NCBI GenBank assembly: GCA_028673005.1 | Contig: CM054115.1 | Span: 57,561,407-57,625,406, forward strand | Origin: Tanypteryx hageni | Lineage: Eukaryota > Arthropoda > Insecta > Odonata > Petaluridae | DNA length: 64,000 bases | Direction: 5' to 3' | Shown: positions 12,027 through 23,860 of the stretch, piece by piece | Layout: each line of letters begins with the position of its first letter | Numbering within the stretch: the stretch's first letter is position 1 | The notes under the pieces: model-generated | Databases searched by the model: none | Told to the model about the DNA's origin: nothing | What the model saw: the letters and a program-made list of their open reading frames with translations, nothing else | Program-made: the position numbers and the translations under genes

Positions 12027-15000
12027 ACTCGTTCCTCATCAGAGCCAGAGATTCAGTAGTGCGTGGGAAAGGGAGGAGCGCGGAAATTAATCCGATTGGC
12101 TGGCAGGGAGGTATTTCAGCAGTCGATAGGGATCACGTTTCCTGTACGCAAGCATCAGGCGGAAGAGTCGTCAAGATTTATCTGGTGTTGATGGCGTAGG
12201 CAGTGGGAAGGGGATGGAGACATTTTGGGGGCGTGGTCGGAGTTATGCATCGAACATGACCTGGAATGGCTAGAGAGTGGATCGTGACATATTTTATTCG
12301 TATATGGACGTGCACGTACGCACACGAATAAAAAAACACTGAATCACTGTTTCTCTATTTTTTGCGTGACACCCCTTTTTTGAGCGAACTAACACCGCGA
12401 CTCCCGTTTCTCAAACTTAACTCTAAAAAAATCTTTAAAAATGTGTACTTAAAGGTAAGCATAAGGAACCTATTCGTTATTTACGTTTTAGTATACATTT
12501 TTTATTGAGATTGAAACGCAATATTAAAATTGAAATTATTTTGTTTTTTGAAACTTTTTAATTTAAGCAGGACCACGTCACTGAGAAACATTGGAAAAAT
12601 ATCATTTAATTCCGATCATTCCAAAATGGAGCACAAGCGAAACATTTAATACGTAACTCCGAATTAATTGAGGATTTGTGCTGCAGTTGTACCCGCTACT
12701 GATAATAATCGTAGGAGTAGACCAATTGTACGGAGAGAGCATAGAAGCAGTCGTTGGAGTCGAGTGGTCCTACTCCTCCTTTTTCTCACACGTGATGAGA
12801 CAGTCTAATAAAGGTTTTAACTCGTGTTGGTGTGAGTCAGTTGTACCCCCTGCCACGCTCTTTTGGCCATTTTCCTGTTATGTAATTTATATAATTAAAT
12901 ATGAAGATAAAAGTGGAAGCACTCTCACTCAAGCATCTACTGCTTAAAATTTTGTTTATTGGATTTTTTTAAAATGTTCCCGTGGTTTTCGAGTCGTATG
13001 TGGTTCTGGTGTATTTGCATGAACTTTCAAATGTTACACAAGTGTCTATCGTTCCAATTGCAGTACCCATCGAGAATTTTTTGTTCGTTTTACGCTTGGA
13101 GTTGCTGCCTGCCTATGTGATAAAACTGTAGTAGAATAGAATTCAAACCTTCTCGTGAGTCTGTATTTTGTAGGCTGTTAAGGGGGCGTGTCCTTTTGCG
13201 TGGACAACCTAATGATCGGTTGCCCAAACAACGAAGGCACTATCAGCGATATTAATTGCCGAATAGAAGACTTAATCAGTGAAGTATTCACGTCTTGTGT
13301 GGAATTGGTATCGGTGGAGTTGTAGCATACGCGACCATTTTGTATGTCAGCTCGGAGTAATTAATGCAGGTCGAAATTAATAGAAATAGATTCAGGTGTC
13401 GTCAGTAAATCATTTCGGAAGTCAACCGTGCTTCATAATTCACATTTATATTTAGACCGTTGTTGCTTGTCACGGGAGGAACGTTAATCACCATAACTCT
13501 GTTCTTCTAGCTATTCATTTTACCAGTTTTATTTCCTTTAAACGTCTTGAAAAAGATTTACGGTTAATTATTAAATTTGAGTTTTCCCGAAAGGTACGGA
13601 AATGCGCCAGCGACCCCCTAATGGTGAATAGGCGTGGGAAATGCCAGTATAATAGTACCTCGGTCTGAAAAGTTTAGGTAGCTCCTGAAGGAAAGATGAT
13701 CGAAGAGAAAATTTTGTTGCGCAGTTCTTGTTCGGAAAACAAAATTTTTTAAAAATATTTCTTTTGGCTAGAGAGTTCATTTTCAAGTGCCGGGAATGCT
13801 CCAACCTGCGCTAGGTTCTGCATCCTAATTGCTTCATGCCGATAAATAAGCTCTATTAACGATTCCTTTTTTCCGCTTTTCTCCCTCGAGCGAGATGCTA
13901 ACGCAAGCACCTTTTTCATACAAACGATCCTTCGTCTTCCAGTGAGGCAATGGGGCACTGGCGCGCACTATTTATCGCTCCAACAGTGAATGGGGTGATT
14001 TCTGAAGAAGGCCGTTTTTTTCCCTCCGACATATGTCTGTAGGTGGTTATATTGGCATATGCGTCCTGTTCGGAAAGTGCGGCGGGAGATATGGCGGAGG
14101 AGAAGGGAAAAACTGTTTCGGAGTGGGAGCGATAAACAACAAGCGAGGAAAGAATTCCAGAGCAAATTTCATATGGCGCTTTTTTCTTGTCTTGGGATTA
14201 TGACGTCATCATAAGATGGCATCTTTGGTTGAGATCTGCGGCCTCGTAACATAGTCTATAATTTTCCTTTTAGAAGCATGATATCAATGCTATGTAATGA
14301 TGTGTTTCCCATCTAAAAGCAGTGGACTTGTTGCTATGGAAGTTTTATTTCCCATTGTTAAAAATCGGAAAAAATTCCTCTTTGAATTAAAAACGATTGT
14401 TCGCTCTCATTCGACACGGATTTGAATTCCGTTTAAGAAACTATAAACCTCAGTCTTTCAGTTACAAAACCGTTCATGTCCCGAGCTCCTATCTTAATTT
14501 TAACTAGTTTAAATTTGCAAATGTATAATGCCCTGCGCCGATTTCGTGCTTTTCTCATTTGGGTGTAAAATCGAAACAAATGGGTTGGAAATTGACATCG
14601 GTGACTCCTCTGCAACTCACCACCACCAAATTTGTATCACGTGTAGTCCTCATGTTGACCGCCATATCCTGAAAAGTTGGTTTCTCTGAGTTGCAGGGTT
14701 TTGGAGATATTGCCCGAACAGACGGACGGAAGACAAACCGAATACATAAGCGATTTTTTTAAGTGCCAAAAAGGACGCTAGCCCCGCGCTGATTCCCTTT
14801 GATATTTTCCTCTCGCAGTTTAAAGACATGCCTGTTCCACACCCTTCATGCCTCTCGTCCCCATCAGCGCCAACTCTTCCTCGGTTATCGTCGGCGGCGC
14901 AGGTGGCGAAGGCACGCGCGTCGTCTCCTCCTGCCTCGTAAACTCCGCCACGCCGCATCCTATCCTAGCACGCCCACGCAGCACGCGTCCCTCGCGGCAG

Positions 15001-15594
15001 ACCCCACTCCATCCCCCTTCCGCGTCCTCCCATGCCCTTTGCTCTCTTTATAATTCCGACCCTGCGACGCGGAGAATGTACCACGCAGCAAGTGGCGGGA
15101 ATTCCGCGGCGTTTAGTGGCGGTGCGTGGCGGACAGGTGCGCTCGGGAGAGGGGAATTGAAAAAAAGGAAGGGAAGGGTGATGCGCTCTAAGCGATAAGG
15201 GCTTTTGTCATAAGGGATATTGTGTCGCTTGCGTTGTCAACGGGAGGTTTTTTTTTTTTTAGAGTTTCTTCATACGCGTCACGTCTCGGAAGGTTGTTTC
15301 GTTCGGTCGGATGGTGATTAGGATGTTAAGATGGGGAAGGATCGGGTGCTTCTCTCCCTCTTCAGCGCCATCTCTATTCTCCGTCCTCGATATTTCTCTT
15401 CTCGCTTCTTCGCTTTCGCGACCATTTCTATTTCTTAGTTTTGAAAACGTGCCGCAAAAAGGCATAAATCGCCCGGTGAGTGGCATTGCTTGAACGAGTT
15501 GGAAGGTGTCTTAATCTGGTCGGTGCTTTTTAATATTCCGGAATAATTAAAATACACAGCGCGTGGGAATAATTTTTCTCCTGATTTCAAATTA
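12027..15594. other. no gene recognised; CpG-dense patch at 14,790-15,200
   Basis: No conserved coding motif seen. The patch at 14,790-15,200 is GC- and CpG-rich with opposing open frames on both strands. That fits either a regulatory CpG cluster or chance. A poly-T run precedes 15,260. Confidence 0.35.
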
Positions 15595-15707
15595 TCACAA
15601 GATCACTATGCGACAGGCATAATCTGGAATTTTGGTAGTAATTTTAAATCAAAAGAAAAATTATTTCCAAAATTCCAGATTATGCGTATCGCGTAGTGAT
15701 CTTGTGA
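15595..15707. repeat. long inverted repeat (41-bp arms, 31-nt loop)
   Basis: Arm 15,595-15,635 pairs with 15,667-15,707 with three mismatches. The arms begin TCACAAGATCACTA and share CATAATCTGGAATTTTGG. The loop is A-rich. It could be a foldback or MITE remnant or a transcribed hairpin; no target duplication is evident and no protein is nearby. Confidence 0.85.
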
Positions 15708-16215
15708 TCCATTCATTCCATCGACAAGGTGTTTAATAAATTTTGGGGTGCAGAAGTCATTTGCCTATCATTATTATCGTACTATTTCATCTTTTGGTGT
15801 TTCTGTTTTGTTATTGTTTCGTGAAACGTTGCTTGTATCAAAAGTAGAAAAGTGGGGCGTTCTTTAATAGTCGCTGAGGAATTAGTTATTTTTCGAAGCG
15901 GATCGCTGGCGGCCAGTCTTTTTTGCATCTACCGGGCAGGTGTCTTCGACACGCTGCAGAGGCTTGCGTATGGCGTGCAGGTGTTTTACTGAAATAAGAT
16001 GTACATAAATCCTCGAGACTGATTTATTGTTGCATTGATGTGGTCGTCATGGGACGAGGTCTCGTAAGTGCTAAATCTCGGTAAATGCCTTTAAATACTT
16101 TTTTATTCTGATTTATCCCGTTTAAAAATCTCCGTGTCAGCCGTCCTGAAAGTTTGCTTTCAAACGAGCACCTATGATTTTATCCGTCTGCCAAATAATT
16201 ACGCCAAATAATTCA

Positions 16216-17010
16216 TTTTTACTTTCCCCATATACGAAGTATAGAGAGTATTGTTTTCATGATAAAAATAGAATTCGAGATTTCAACGGATGTACATGTT
16301 TTAAGGTCCTCGGAACACGTTTTGACTATTTTCTCGATGATGTCTGTGTGTCTGGCTGTCGGTCTGTATGTGATTGGATTTTGTAGGCGCTCTAACTCAA
16401 ACACGTACACTCATATCAATACCAAATTTTATATTTTGAAAGAGTGCTGTATAATGAAGAGCTGATTAGGTTTTGGCAACAGTCGCTCAACCGGAAGTAG
16501 ATGTTTACTCTAATCATGTTTTTGTTTTTAGCAAATAACTCATTTAAACCTTCATAAATGTAAATGTTGTTTGTTATAAACTTCATAGATAATATTATTC
16601 TCTATAACTTTTGTTTGAAACATTTCTTTGTAAAACGCATTGTTAAAAGGAGATATTTCATTTATTTAATATTTGCTTTAATATTTGATGAATGTAAAAC
16701 AGTACTGGAATAAAAGTCGTAGGAAATTTAATTTACTACAATCTTTGTTCGAAATATTTCCCCATATAATGAATTGTTGAAGAGATATTGTAAAAACTAA
16801 TTTTTTTAGCTGCAACAACCACACCACCTACCGGCGAATATTGTAAACACTTAACGGTCCTTTTTATTTTCTTAATTGTTGGAGCTTTGTGGCTATATCC
16901 ACTATCAGAAGGCTACGATTTGAGTTTAGTTTAGTTCTTTGTTGTCTTTGACTTTTCTCTCAGTTCCTTAAAATATTTATTATCATTTAACCTATTTGGA
17001 ATTTTTAGAA
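16216..17010 (-). repeat. ~710-bp dispersed repeat, copy 1
   Basis: Reads on the minus strand as the same element found at 42,275-42,980 and 52,466-53,140. All copies share ACTTTC-CCATATACG at one end, GATGATGTCTGTGTGTCTG and TCAACGGA subterminally, AATTGTTGGAGCTTTGTGGC internally and ACCTATTTGGAATTTTTA towards the other end. This copy is the most diverged. Ends are approximate. No coding sequence, and the class is unresolved: non-autonomous DNA element or solo terminal repeat. Confidence 0.75.
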
Positions 17011-18208
17011 ATAAAGTGAAAGAAAGTTTGCAGTCGAAACTCGTATCGTAAGATGTGAACGTAATTCGTTTTTCTAATTTTTAACGTTTCTAAAGGAAAA
17101 AATTAAGTTTTTCTGATTTTTTTGCATTGAATCAATTTTTTGTTTTTGTCTAATCCTTTAATTATTCTTATTTGTAATTATAGTTTTTACATGTTTTTAT
17201 ATATTTGCTTGTACATGTATATATTCATAGATACACACGTATTTACGTATGTGCACGATCCAAATGTCGATTGTACCAAAAGTGCCTCCCATGTTTTGTA
17301 CGACGTTGATGTGGGTATTGATTGCAACGAATTCGATCTTGATCTCATTTGAAATAAGAGTATACTTATAAGCATCGAGAAAAAAATGAATCGTTTATTT
17401 TTATGGCCACTTGCTTATTACGTACGATATATTGCTGTTTTGGTTGTGCTCAGCCAGCTGTCTCATCGACAAAGGACAAGGTTACGAATCTATTTAATGA
17501 CTCAAAGATTCCTTTGAAGGCAGAGATTAGATCTCGGTCGATGGTTCTCCCTCAAAAGACATAACGATTGAGCAACAAATGCTCGGTAATGCCGTAAGTT
17601 CTGCATAAGGTCGATAATTGATTCTCTTGGGTAAAAAAAAGCGTCTCGCTAATTCGTTTGTGCGCAGTTAATTACACACCCGCCAGCCCTCCAATCCGAG
17701 GACGCTGAACTGAGATCTACTGGGAGTGCGTTAGATATAGCAGAGGTGACCAAACCGCGGCAAAAATCAATCGAAACCGTTTTAGAGCAGCGGTTTCCAG
17801 TCGGAATTTTTGAAAGACTCGAGAGTTAGCTAATAGTAAAAAAAAGGTAGAATGCATTGACATAATTAAATCTTTCAGTTAAAAATACACTTTCATCTTA
17901 TATTTAGATGAGCGATCGGCGCAAATTATTAATTTACCAAAACAACTTGAAAATAATGCTCCGATACTACATCGATTTGGCCACATTGTCAACATATGCT
18001 TAAAGAAGCAAAAGGAACTTGCCTGTAAATAGGTAGAAACGGGTGAGTATGCCGTTGTTATGAAAACACTACCTTGCACAACAGCGATTAATACGGCTAT
18101 AAAAGAGTTTTCGTAAAGTCTTTCTTCGAAATGGATTGCTACTATTAATAGGAATATTCATACGTCCTTCATGTTTCTGGAGAAGGCATCCGTCTTAGGT
18201 TCTTAAAT

Positions 18209-19297
18209 CAGTGGTTCTCAACCTTTTTCGTTGATGTACCCCCTGTTAATATTCAACATTGTCGTGTACCCCACTCTCCCCACCTCACCCTCTCTTCCTA
18301 CTTGCATTTTATGTCCAAGGTTTTCTTATGTAACAAAATAACTATTATGACATTTAATGTAATATTATATTTCAACCACCTTTTAAAAAATCACTCTTGT
18401 AATTTATAAAGACGATTTATTCATTTAATTAGCATATATCGGACTATAAGAGGTACCAAGGTTATGAATTTAAAAATTTAGAAAACAAATTCATTGTTTT
18501 TTGACGTTTAATTATATATTAAAGCAAAAATGAAGCACTATAGAACAGCAATGCAGCACAAAATTTCAAGTGTTCTTACTCATCATAAAAAACCCAAAAT
18601 GTCTCATTACTGCTGTCACACTCAATAATACCTATGTATGCAATTTACAGTTTTAGGTCACTTTGTAGAATTGCATTGTAGAAGAAAGAACACTAACACT
18701 TTGTGGGATAAATTTTGTCGAAGACAAGCCTTGCACGGCTGGTTTCAACGTGATTTGAATCACCATTTGAAGATAATGTAAATTTCGCCGAGGCTGGTCA
18801 TGCAATTTTTGAGTTTGATGGGATATATTCTGCGGGGTTTTGGTGTTATTTCCTAAGCACTTGCGTTATGATGTAACTTTCACTGCCTTCAATTGCCTTG
18901 CTAATACTATGCTTCCTAAAAAAGCTAACAAAACAAGGGGAATAACAATAATATCTACAATTTGGAAGGCTAAACAATCAATGTGCAGTTATGCATGAGA
19001 CGTAAAAAGTCACATTATAGTCAACTGTTTCGGCCGTTACTTACGTAGAAATCCATGATTGAAAAATAATGTAAAAATTTTACCGTTACATTATTTTTTA
19101 ATTACATTAGTGCGATTTTTGCACTTGTTTTCCCGACAATCTTCTCGATGTGCGGTTGAATTTTGGTCACTGCAGGGATGAGATCATGTTCGGAGGTCGG
19201 ACGATTGCGGTTCCTCGTCTTTATTGCTGCCAAAGTTGAGAATCCTGCCTCAGCATTGGTTAACCTCTCAAGATATTTAATTGAATTCCACCCGTTA
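18209..19297 (-). mobile_element. truncated hAT element, 3' terminal part
   Basis: The sequence starts at CAGTGGTTCTCAACC, a typical hAT terminus, followed by GTACCCCC-type subterminal text. It then runs into a minus-strand hAT transposase C-terminus that stops abruptly at 19,297, where the Transib terminus begins. The other hAT end and the rest of the gene were not recognised on the far side of the Transib insertion. Confidence 0.6.
19102..19297 (-). pseudogene. hAT transposase C-terminal fragment
   Basis: The minus strand encodes NGWNSIKYLERLTNAEAGFS, then a TLAAIKTRNRN segment, EHDLIPAV and IQPHIEKI. This is the pattern of the hAT dimerisation region, where E-x-FS-x-L is followed by IKxxxRN and a DL helix. 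The frame is open over the whole piece. It begins exactly where the Transib end interrupts it, so the upstream catalytic part is missing. Confidence 0.6.
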
Positions 19298-19336
19298 CAC
19301 AGTGGTTGAAAATTGAAATCTAGCTGGACAAAATCG
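19298..19336 (+). repeat. Transib left terminus: heptamer, 23-bp spacer, nonamer
   Basis: CACAGTG (19,298-19,304) is identical to the consensus V(D)J heptamer. It is followed by exactly 23 bp and then ACAAAATCG (19,328-19,336), which matches the nonamer ACAAAAACC at seven of nine positions. The order and spacing equal those of a 23-RSS. Confidence 0.8.
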
Positions 19337-21551
19337 GTTTTTGCATATGTCGTAAAAGACACTCCTTTCTATTTCAGGTTTTTACCAAGGATAGGTAGCA
19401 TACAAAAACCGAACAGTAAACCAATTAAGCACTGACTTACAGAACCGGCAACGTCGCAAACATCAAGCAATAGTCGGGCGACATTTTTAGCTCCTTTCAC
19501 ACACGTTTCATCCTTTGAAGTGACAGCTCGATTGTACGAGTGTTTGTGAATAGTTTTTATTCTGCACAATGGATGTTTATATTGAAGGTATTTACTTTAT
19601 TACTTGCTGGAAAAAAGCACTAATTTATTTTGTAGATATTGCATCATAAAAGACATACGGTGAAATATACAAGAAATAATTGAATATGTCAAGTTTGATA
19701 AGATCTGCAAAAAAGCCCGTAATTGCCCATTATTTTATTTGAATTTCTGATTAGAGTGATCAATGAATTAAGTACCACAACCAAATTCAGCTGCCGAAAG
19801 GTGTCGAATTACATGGTATCTTATTTTATTTCAGCTTGTGCCGTTTCTCGGAGAGCTTCGTTTGATATTTGGCGGAAGGAGAAAGATAAAACAAAAAGAT
19901 CCTAAGTCTGTTAGCATATGTGTTGAATGTGTTAGGACAAGAAAATTTAGCGGTGAATGTTAGAAAGTGTGTCCGGTATAAAATTTATAAACTTTTTACT
20001 CACCTTTAAACAAGATGGACGGCAAGGCACAGAACAGTAAAAGGATTTTTGGCGAAAAACTCTTTAAGTGGTTGGATGAAAATATAACGTTTCCGGAAAT
20101 AGTTAGCAGTGTACTTCCGAGTGTGACACAAGACCCCATACTTCTATGGCTGGTCGTCCAAAAAAACTATTTTTAGAGAGTAGTTCTAAAACGAAGAAAC
20201 GAAGACTAAAATCACTTTTAGAAACTCCAACTAGCGAAGAACTCTGTTTTGCTGCCGAGACCAGCTTACGAACAGGAGGAAGGAGGGATGCTGCCAAAAT
20301 GGTGAAAGAGGTGACGTCATTTTCTACAAAAAGAGCCACGAGAGTAAAGAAAGCATTTCGTCCACCCATTCAGACACCTATTCCCTACACGCCCGAAGAA
20401 TCCCTATCGATATATGTTGATGGGAAAATGACAAAAAAACCAGTACATCTTAATTCAATCTCAAGCAAAGTTGCGACATGCCACCATATATCCGCCTTAT
20501 CATACCATTATCGAAGCTAATAAAAATTGTTATCCCACTGAAGACTCGACAACAGTAACGGAGAATTCTGCAGAAATAGGATTGTAGACGTTACTGGACC
20601 ACACAATTCAGAGACTTGTGAGTATTCAGTCTGATGTGATCAAGCAATTACATATCGGATTTCAAACACCAGTAATAATGAATTTCAAATAAAGATGTGA
20701 TGGCAGCTCCGGCCAAAGCACTTACAAACAGAAATTTGGTGGAAAAGAAAGCGAAATCCAGCACGATTCTGATTTATTTGTAGTATGGATAGTTCCGCTG
20801 AAATTTTCAGTAGACTCTGACGAGAAAAAGCTCATTTTGTGGTAAAATCAACGGCCTTCCTCTACTCGATATTGTAGGCCAATCAAATTATTATTTGAGA
20901 AAGAGTCAACAGAATTATCCAAGCAGGAAATAAATAATATTGGAAATCAAATTAAAGTTATCACTGCAACAAAAAATTGAATTGGAGGGGAAACAGTTAC
21001 TGGCGAAATTTAATTATGACTATGGTGCTATGGTGGATGGCAAGATCTGTAGTGCCATAACAGTCAAGTCTTCCCAAAAGTGTTGTGTATGTGGGGCTAC
21101 TCCCAAAGAAATGAACAACATAATCACAGTTCAATCAACAAAACTTCCCGATATTACTACCTTTGATTTTGGATTATCTACCCTTCACGCATGGATTTGT
21201 TGTTTTGAGGGCCTTCTTCATATTACCTACAGATTGGACGTGAAGAAGTGGCAAGTGAGGAGTGCGGAGAAGAAAATAAAAATAAAAGACAGAAAGGAAG
21301 ACGTATACGAAGATTTCGCTCAGAAACTGGTTTGTTGGTCGATATGCCTAAACTTGGTAGTGGCACACAAATGATGGTAACACTGCCAGACTTTTTTCTG
21401 GGACCCATCAACCTCATCATCGATAACTGAGACATGAGAAATTAATTAAACGGTTCGCAACATTGGTTAACGCGGTATCAAATGGTTATCACATCAACGC
21501 AGATGCTTTTGACTCTTACGCCAAAGAAACGGCGACATTATACATGGTGTT

Positions 21552-22292
21552 CCTAAATTATACCGACAAAATTATAAAGGTTGTAGGGCGGCATCCCCGA
21601 TGTGCGAAACACCTGGCCCCTGTATCCGGAGCACTTTTCGAGCTACGAGGTGTGAAATCTCGTACCTAAGCGCCCGGTGTTAAGGCAATTCTTGTGCTTC
21701 GAACGCCACTTGTGATGCACTGCCTCGGTGCACGGTGAACTGTTTTGATCACTGTTTATTTAGTATTGCTTGCAGGCACGAGTGTACGGATTGCGGATGG
21801 TGCATTCGGTGGCACGTGTGTTTGCCGAATTAGAAAAAAAAGAAATTGGAACTTCGGGACGTAACAGCATGTTTTATTAATTCAAAATTACCATACTGAG
21901 TACGGGACAAGATTCATTAAAGGAGGTGCTCGAATTGGCAGCCCCAACCTGCAAACACAACGTGCATCTTCTGAACAATGATTGCCTCGTTCGTTCGAAA
22001 ATGCCCGCCGTGTTGCGGATTGAATCACAAGCAGCCTGGCTGCAAGGGAAAAGGTCCGCCTCTTGACCGACAGCATTTTCATACACGAGGCTCTTGATGT
22101 GGCCCCAAAAGAAAACCAGAGAATTAAGATCCGGGGAGCGAGCTGCCCAATGGACGGGTTGCTGGGCGCTTAGGTACGAGATTTCTCACCTCGTAGCTCG
22201 AACAGGAAACTGCTCCGGACACAGGGACCGGGTGTTTCGCACATCGGGCATGCCGCCCTACAACCCCTATAGTTTTGTCGGTATAATTTAGG
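21552..22292 (-). mobile_element. mariner-type deletion derivative with ~125-bp inverted repeats
   Basis: A 741-bp insertion splits the Transib gene between its TATLYM and YYMPVS codons. Its arms (about 21,552-21,677 and 22,166-22,292) are inverted repeats starting CCTAAATTATACCGAC and containing TTGTAGGGCGGCAT and CTACGAGGTG. Between them the minus strand encodes only the transposase C-terminus. TA lies just inside each end, compatible with a TA target site, but the exact boundary is ambiguous because the outer CC/GG also pair. Confidence 0.8.
21877..22145 (-). pseudogene. mariner-type transposase C-terminal fragment
   Basis: The minus strand reads RSPDLNSLVFFWGHIKSLVY, then IRNTAGIFERTRQS and RRCTLC. 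This corresponds to the RSPDLTPLDFFLWG catalytic block and the C-terminal helix of DUF4817-type mariner transposases. The N-terminal DNA-binding part and first catalytic block are deleted. A frame change lies near the start of the block. Confidence 0.7.
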
Positions 22293-22958
22293 AATATCGA
22301 ACTTTACTGTGGTATTACATGCCAGTAAGTGTCCACAAATTACTGATCCATGTGTTGCTATAGTTAAAGCGGCTTTAGCCTATCGGGCAAATGTCCGAAG
22401 AGGTACAAGAAGCTCGCCACAAGGACTGCAAAAAGTTCCGAGAAGGTCACACACGCAAATTTTTAAGAACAAATACTCTGGAAGACTTGCTGCATATGTT
22501 TCTGATTACATCTGATCTCGTAATTACTCATCATAGAAAGAAACCAACACCTAAGAAGGGGTATCTAAATGCGGAAGTACTAATGTTACTTGAAAACCCA
22601 TATGTACCAGGCTCTTCTCAATCAGAAAATTTAAGTTCAGAGGAGTTCGAGTCTGGGTCTGAGACAGACATTACATAGCTTGTGCTCAAATTAAAACTTT
22701 TCCGGATACCTTTTTTTACATTTTTGTGCGTAACTACAGTTAAATTATTGTTTTACGCTATTAACTTCATTAAAACTTGAAAGAAAAATGCAATTGTTAA
22801 AGAATACAGAAGGACTTTTTATCTCAGTTATCATATGTCATTCTATGGTATTTACCTATCGTATATTTTATGTATTGCGTATATTTTGAGATTCTGAAAT
22901 ATAAAAAAATGATGATAATTAAAGTTTTTATAAAGAAAGATCACCTTTGTTTCAGTTA

Positions 22959-22997
22959 TAATTTTGTCCAGATAGATTTCAATTTTCAACCACTGTT
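22959..22997 (-). repeat. Transib right terminus: inverted copy of the 23-RSS-like end
   Basis: Read on the minus strand it is AACAGTG, a 23-bp spacer, then ACAAAATTA. The spacer differs from the left one at a single base. The first heptamer base has changed from C to A, which would be expected to weaken or abolish recognition. Confidence 0.8.
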
Positions 22998-23139
22998 CAT
23001 CAGGTCAAAGGACAATTAAATAAATCGGCGATCTATTTTTCTCCCTTTCCTCGTATTCCCCGCCCCACCCCTTGTCTACAATGTTAAAAACTTTGTATAC
23101 TAAGAACGTCTTGTGTACTGATACTCACTCACTCTACAC

Positions 23140-23442
23140 CAGGCATGTCAAACTCGAAGAGGCATAAGGGCCACATTGAAGCGATGGATGTTATAGAATG
23201 GCCGCATTGGAATTACAATTATTTAATTAGGGCCACAATTGGTAAAATAGACTTAATTTTTTCCATTAAAAACAATAATTTATAAAATGCGTTCTATTAT
23301 ACCTCAATAACTATTTTTTAAATCTTGTCTCCTTTTCAAAAAATAGAGTATTTATATAAAATATCGAACGATTTAGTTATGCCATGACTTGGTATTCGGG
23401 CCGCAGTACGGCATAGAAAGGGCCGCTATTTTGACATGCCTG
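23140..23442. mobile_element. hAT MITE with near-perfect target duplication
   Basis: A 303-bp element with termini CAGGCATGTCAAA and TTTGACATGCCTG. Flanking 8-mers CTCTACAC and CTCGACAC match at seven of eight positions. Internal GGGCCACA and GGGCCGC motifs occur near the ends. No coding sequence. Confidence 0.88.
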
Positions 23443-23469
23443 CTCGACACTAATTTTAAGATAATTTTT

Positions 23470-23860
23470 TTACTTTCTCCCTCTCTTCCAAACATTTCCT
23501 AGGTTCTGCATCGACGCATTGTTAGCACCCCTGTCTCTCTGTACCCCGTGGAAGAAATTTATGAATGCCAGTTTCTTGTTGGCCGCGCCTATAACTCGAT
23601 GAATGTGCATGTCCCACGAAAGATCTCGACAAATGGTTACTCCTAAATATTTTACATACTCAGCTTGTCGAATGCTCATTTCATCTATTTTATATTCGAA
23701 ATCTAAATCTTTGTTCTACTTTTCCAGAACGTGACTGCGGCACATTTAGTATAATTAATTTCAATTTGCCATTCTTTGCACCACGCTGAAATGGCTCTTA
23801 AGTCTTCACGAATTGACTGATGATCCTCCTGGTTTTTTATTTCTTTATATAGAACGGTTG
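23470..23860 (-). pseudogene. LINE reverse-transcriptase fragment (3' part of RT)
   Basis: On the minus strand, HQSIREDLRAISAWCKEWQI is followed by KCAAVTF, and then in another frame by VKYLGVTICRDLSWDMHIHR and ANKKLAF. This is the order found after the catalytic YxDD motif in non-LTR retrotransposon RTs: the DLxxIxxWCxxW helix, NxxKC, then YLGVxxxxxLSWxxHI. The YADD motif and endonuclease are absent. A frameshift lies near 23,700. Clade cannot be decided; jockey-like is plausible. Confidence 0.75.

Larger units (their letters stand above)
20015..22678 (+). pseudogene. degenerate Transib transposase
   Basis: Successive + strand segments in shifting frames give, in order: an N-terminal MAGRPKKLFLESS block; NCYPTEDS...EIGL...LLDHT near 20,510-20,610; DGSSGQSTYKQ at about 20,699; SSTRYCRPIKLLFEKEST near 20,860; MVDGK (21,030) followed by the zinc-knuckle-like CCVCGATPKEMN; FGLSTLHAW; LDVKKWQVRS; GLLVDMPKLGSG; and finally MSEEVQEARHKDCKKFREGH (22,391). 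These are the conserved blocks of Transib cores. DGSS and MVDGK carry likely catalytic Asp residues, and the EEVQEARHK region the likely Glu. Stops, frameshifts and the nested insertion at 21,552 make it non-functional. Assignment rests on recalled family motifs plus the termini. Confidence 0.75.
19298..22997 (+). mobile_element. Transib DNA transposon relic with RSS-like ends
   Basis: About 3.7 kb bounded by inverted repeats of some 35 bp (19,298-19,336 and 22,959-22,997) that enclose a degenerate Transib transposase. Transib is the superfamily from which the RAG1 recombinase of vertebrate V(D)J recombination is thought to derive. The element interrupts a hAT gene at 19,297. Flanking 5-mers CGTTA and CATCA agree at three of five positions, a decayed target duplication at best. 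It carries a nested mariner-type insertion at 21,552-22,292. Confidence 0.8.
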
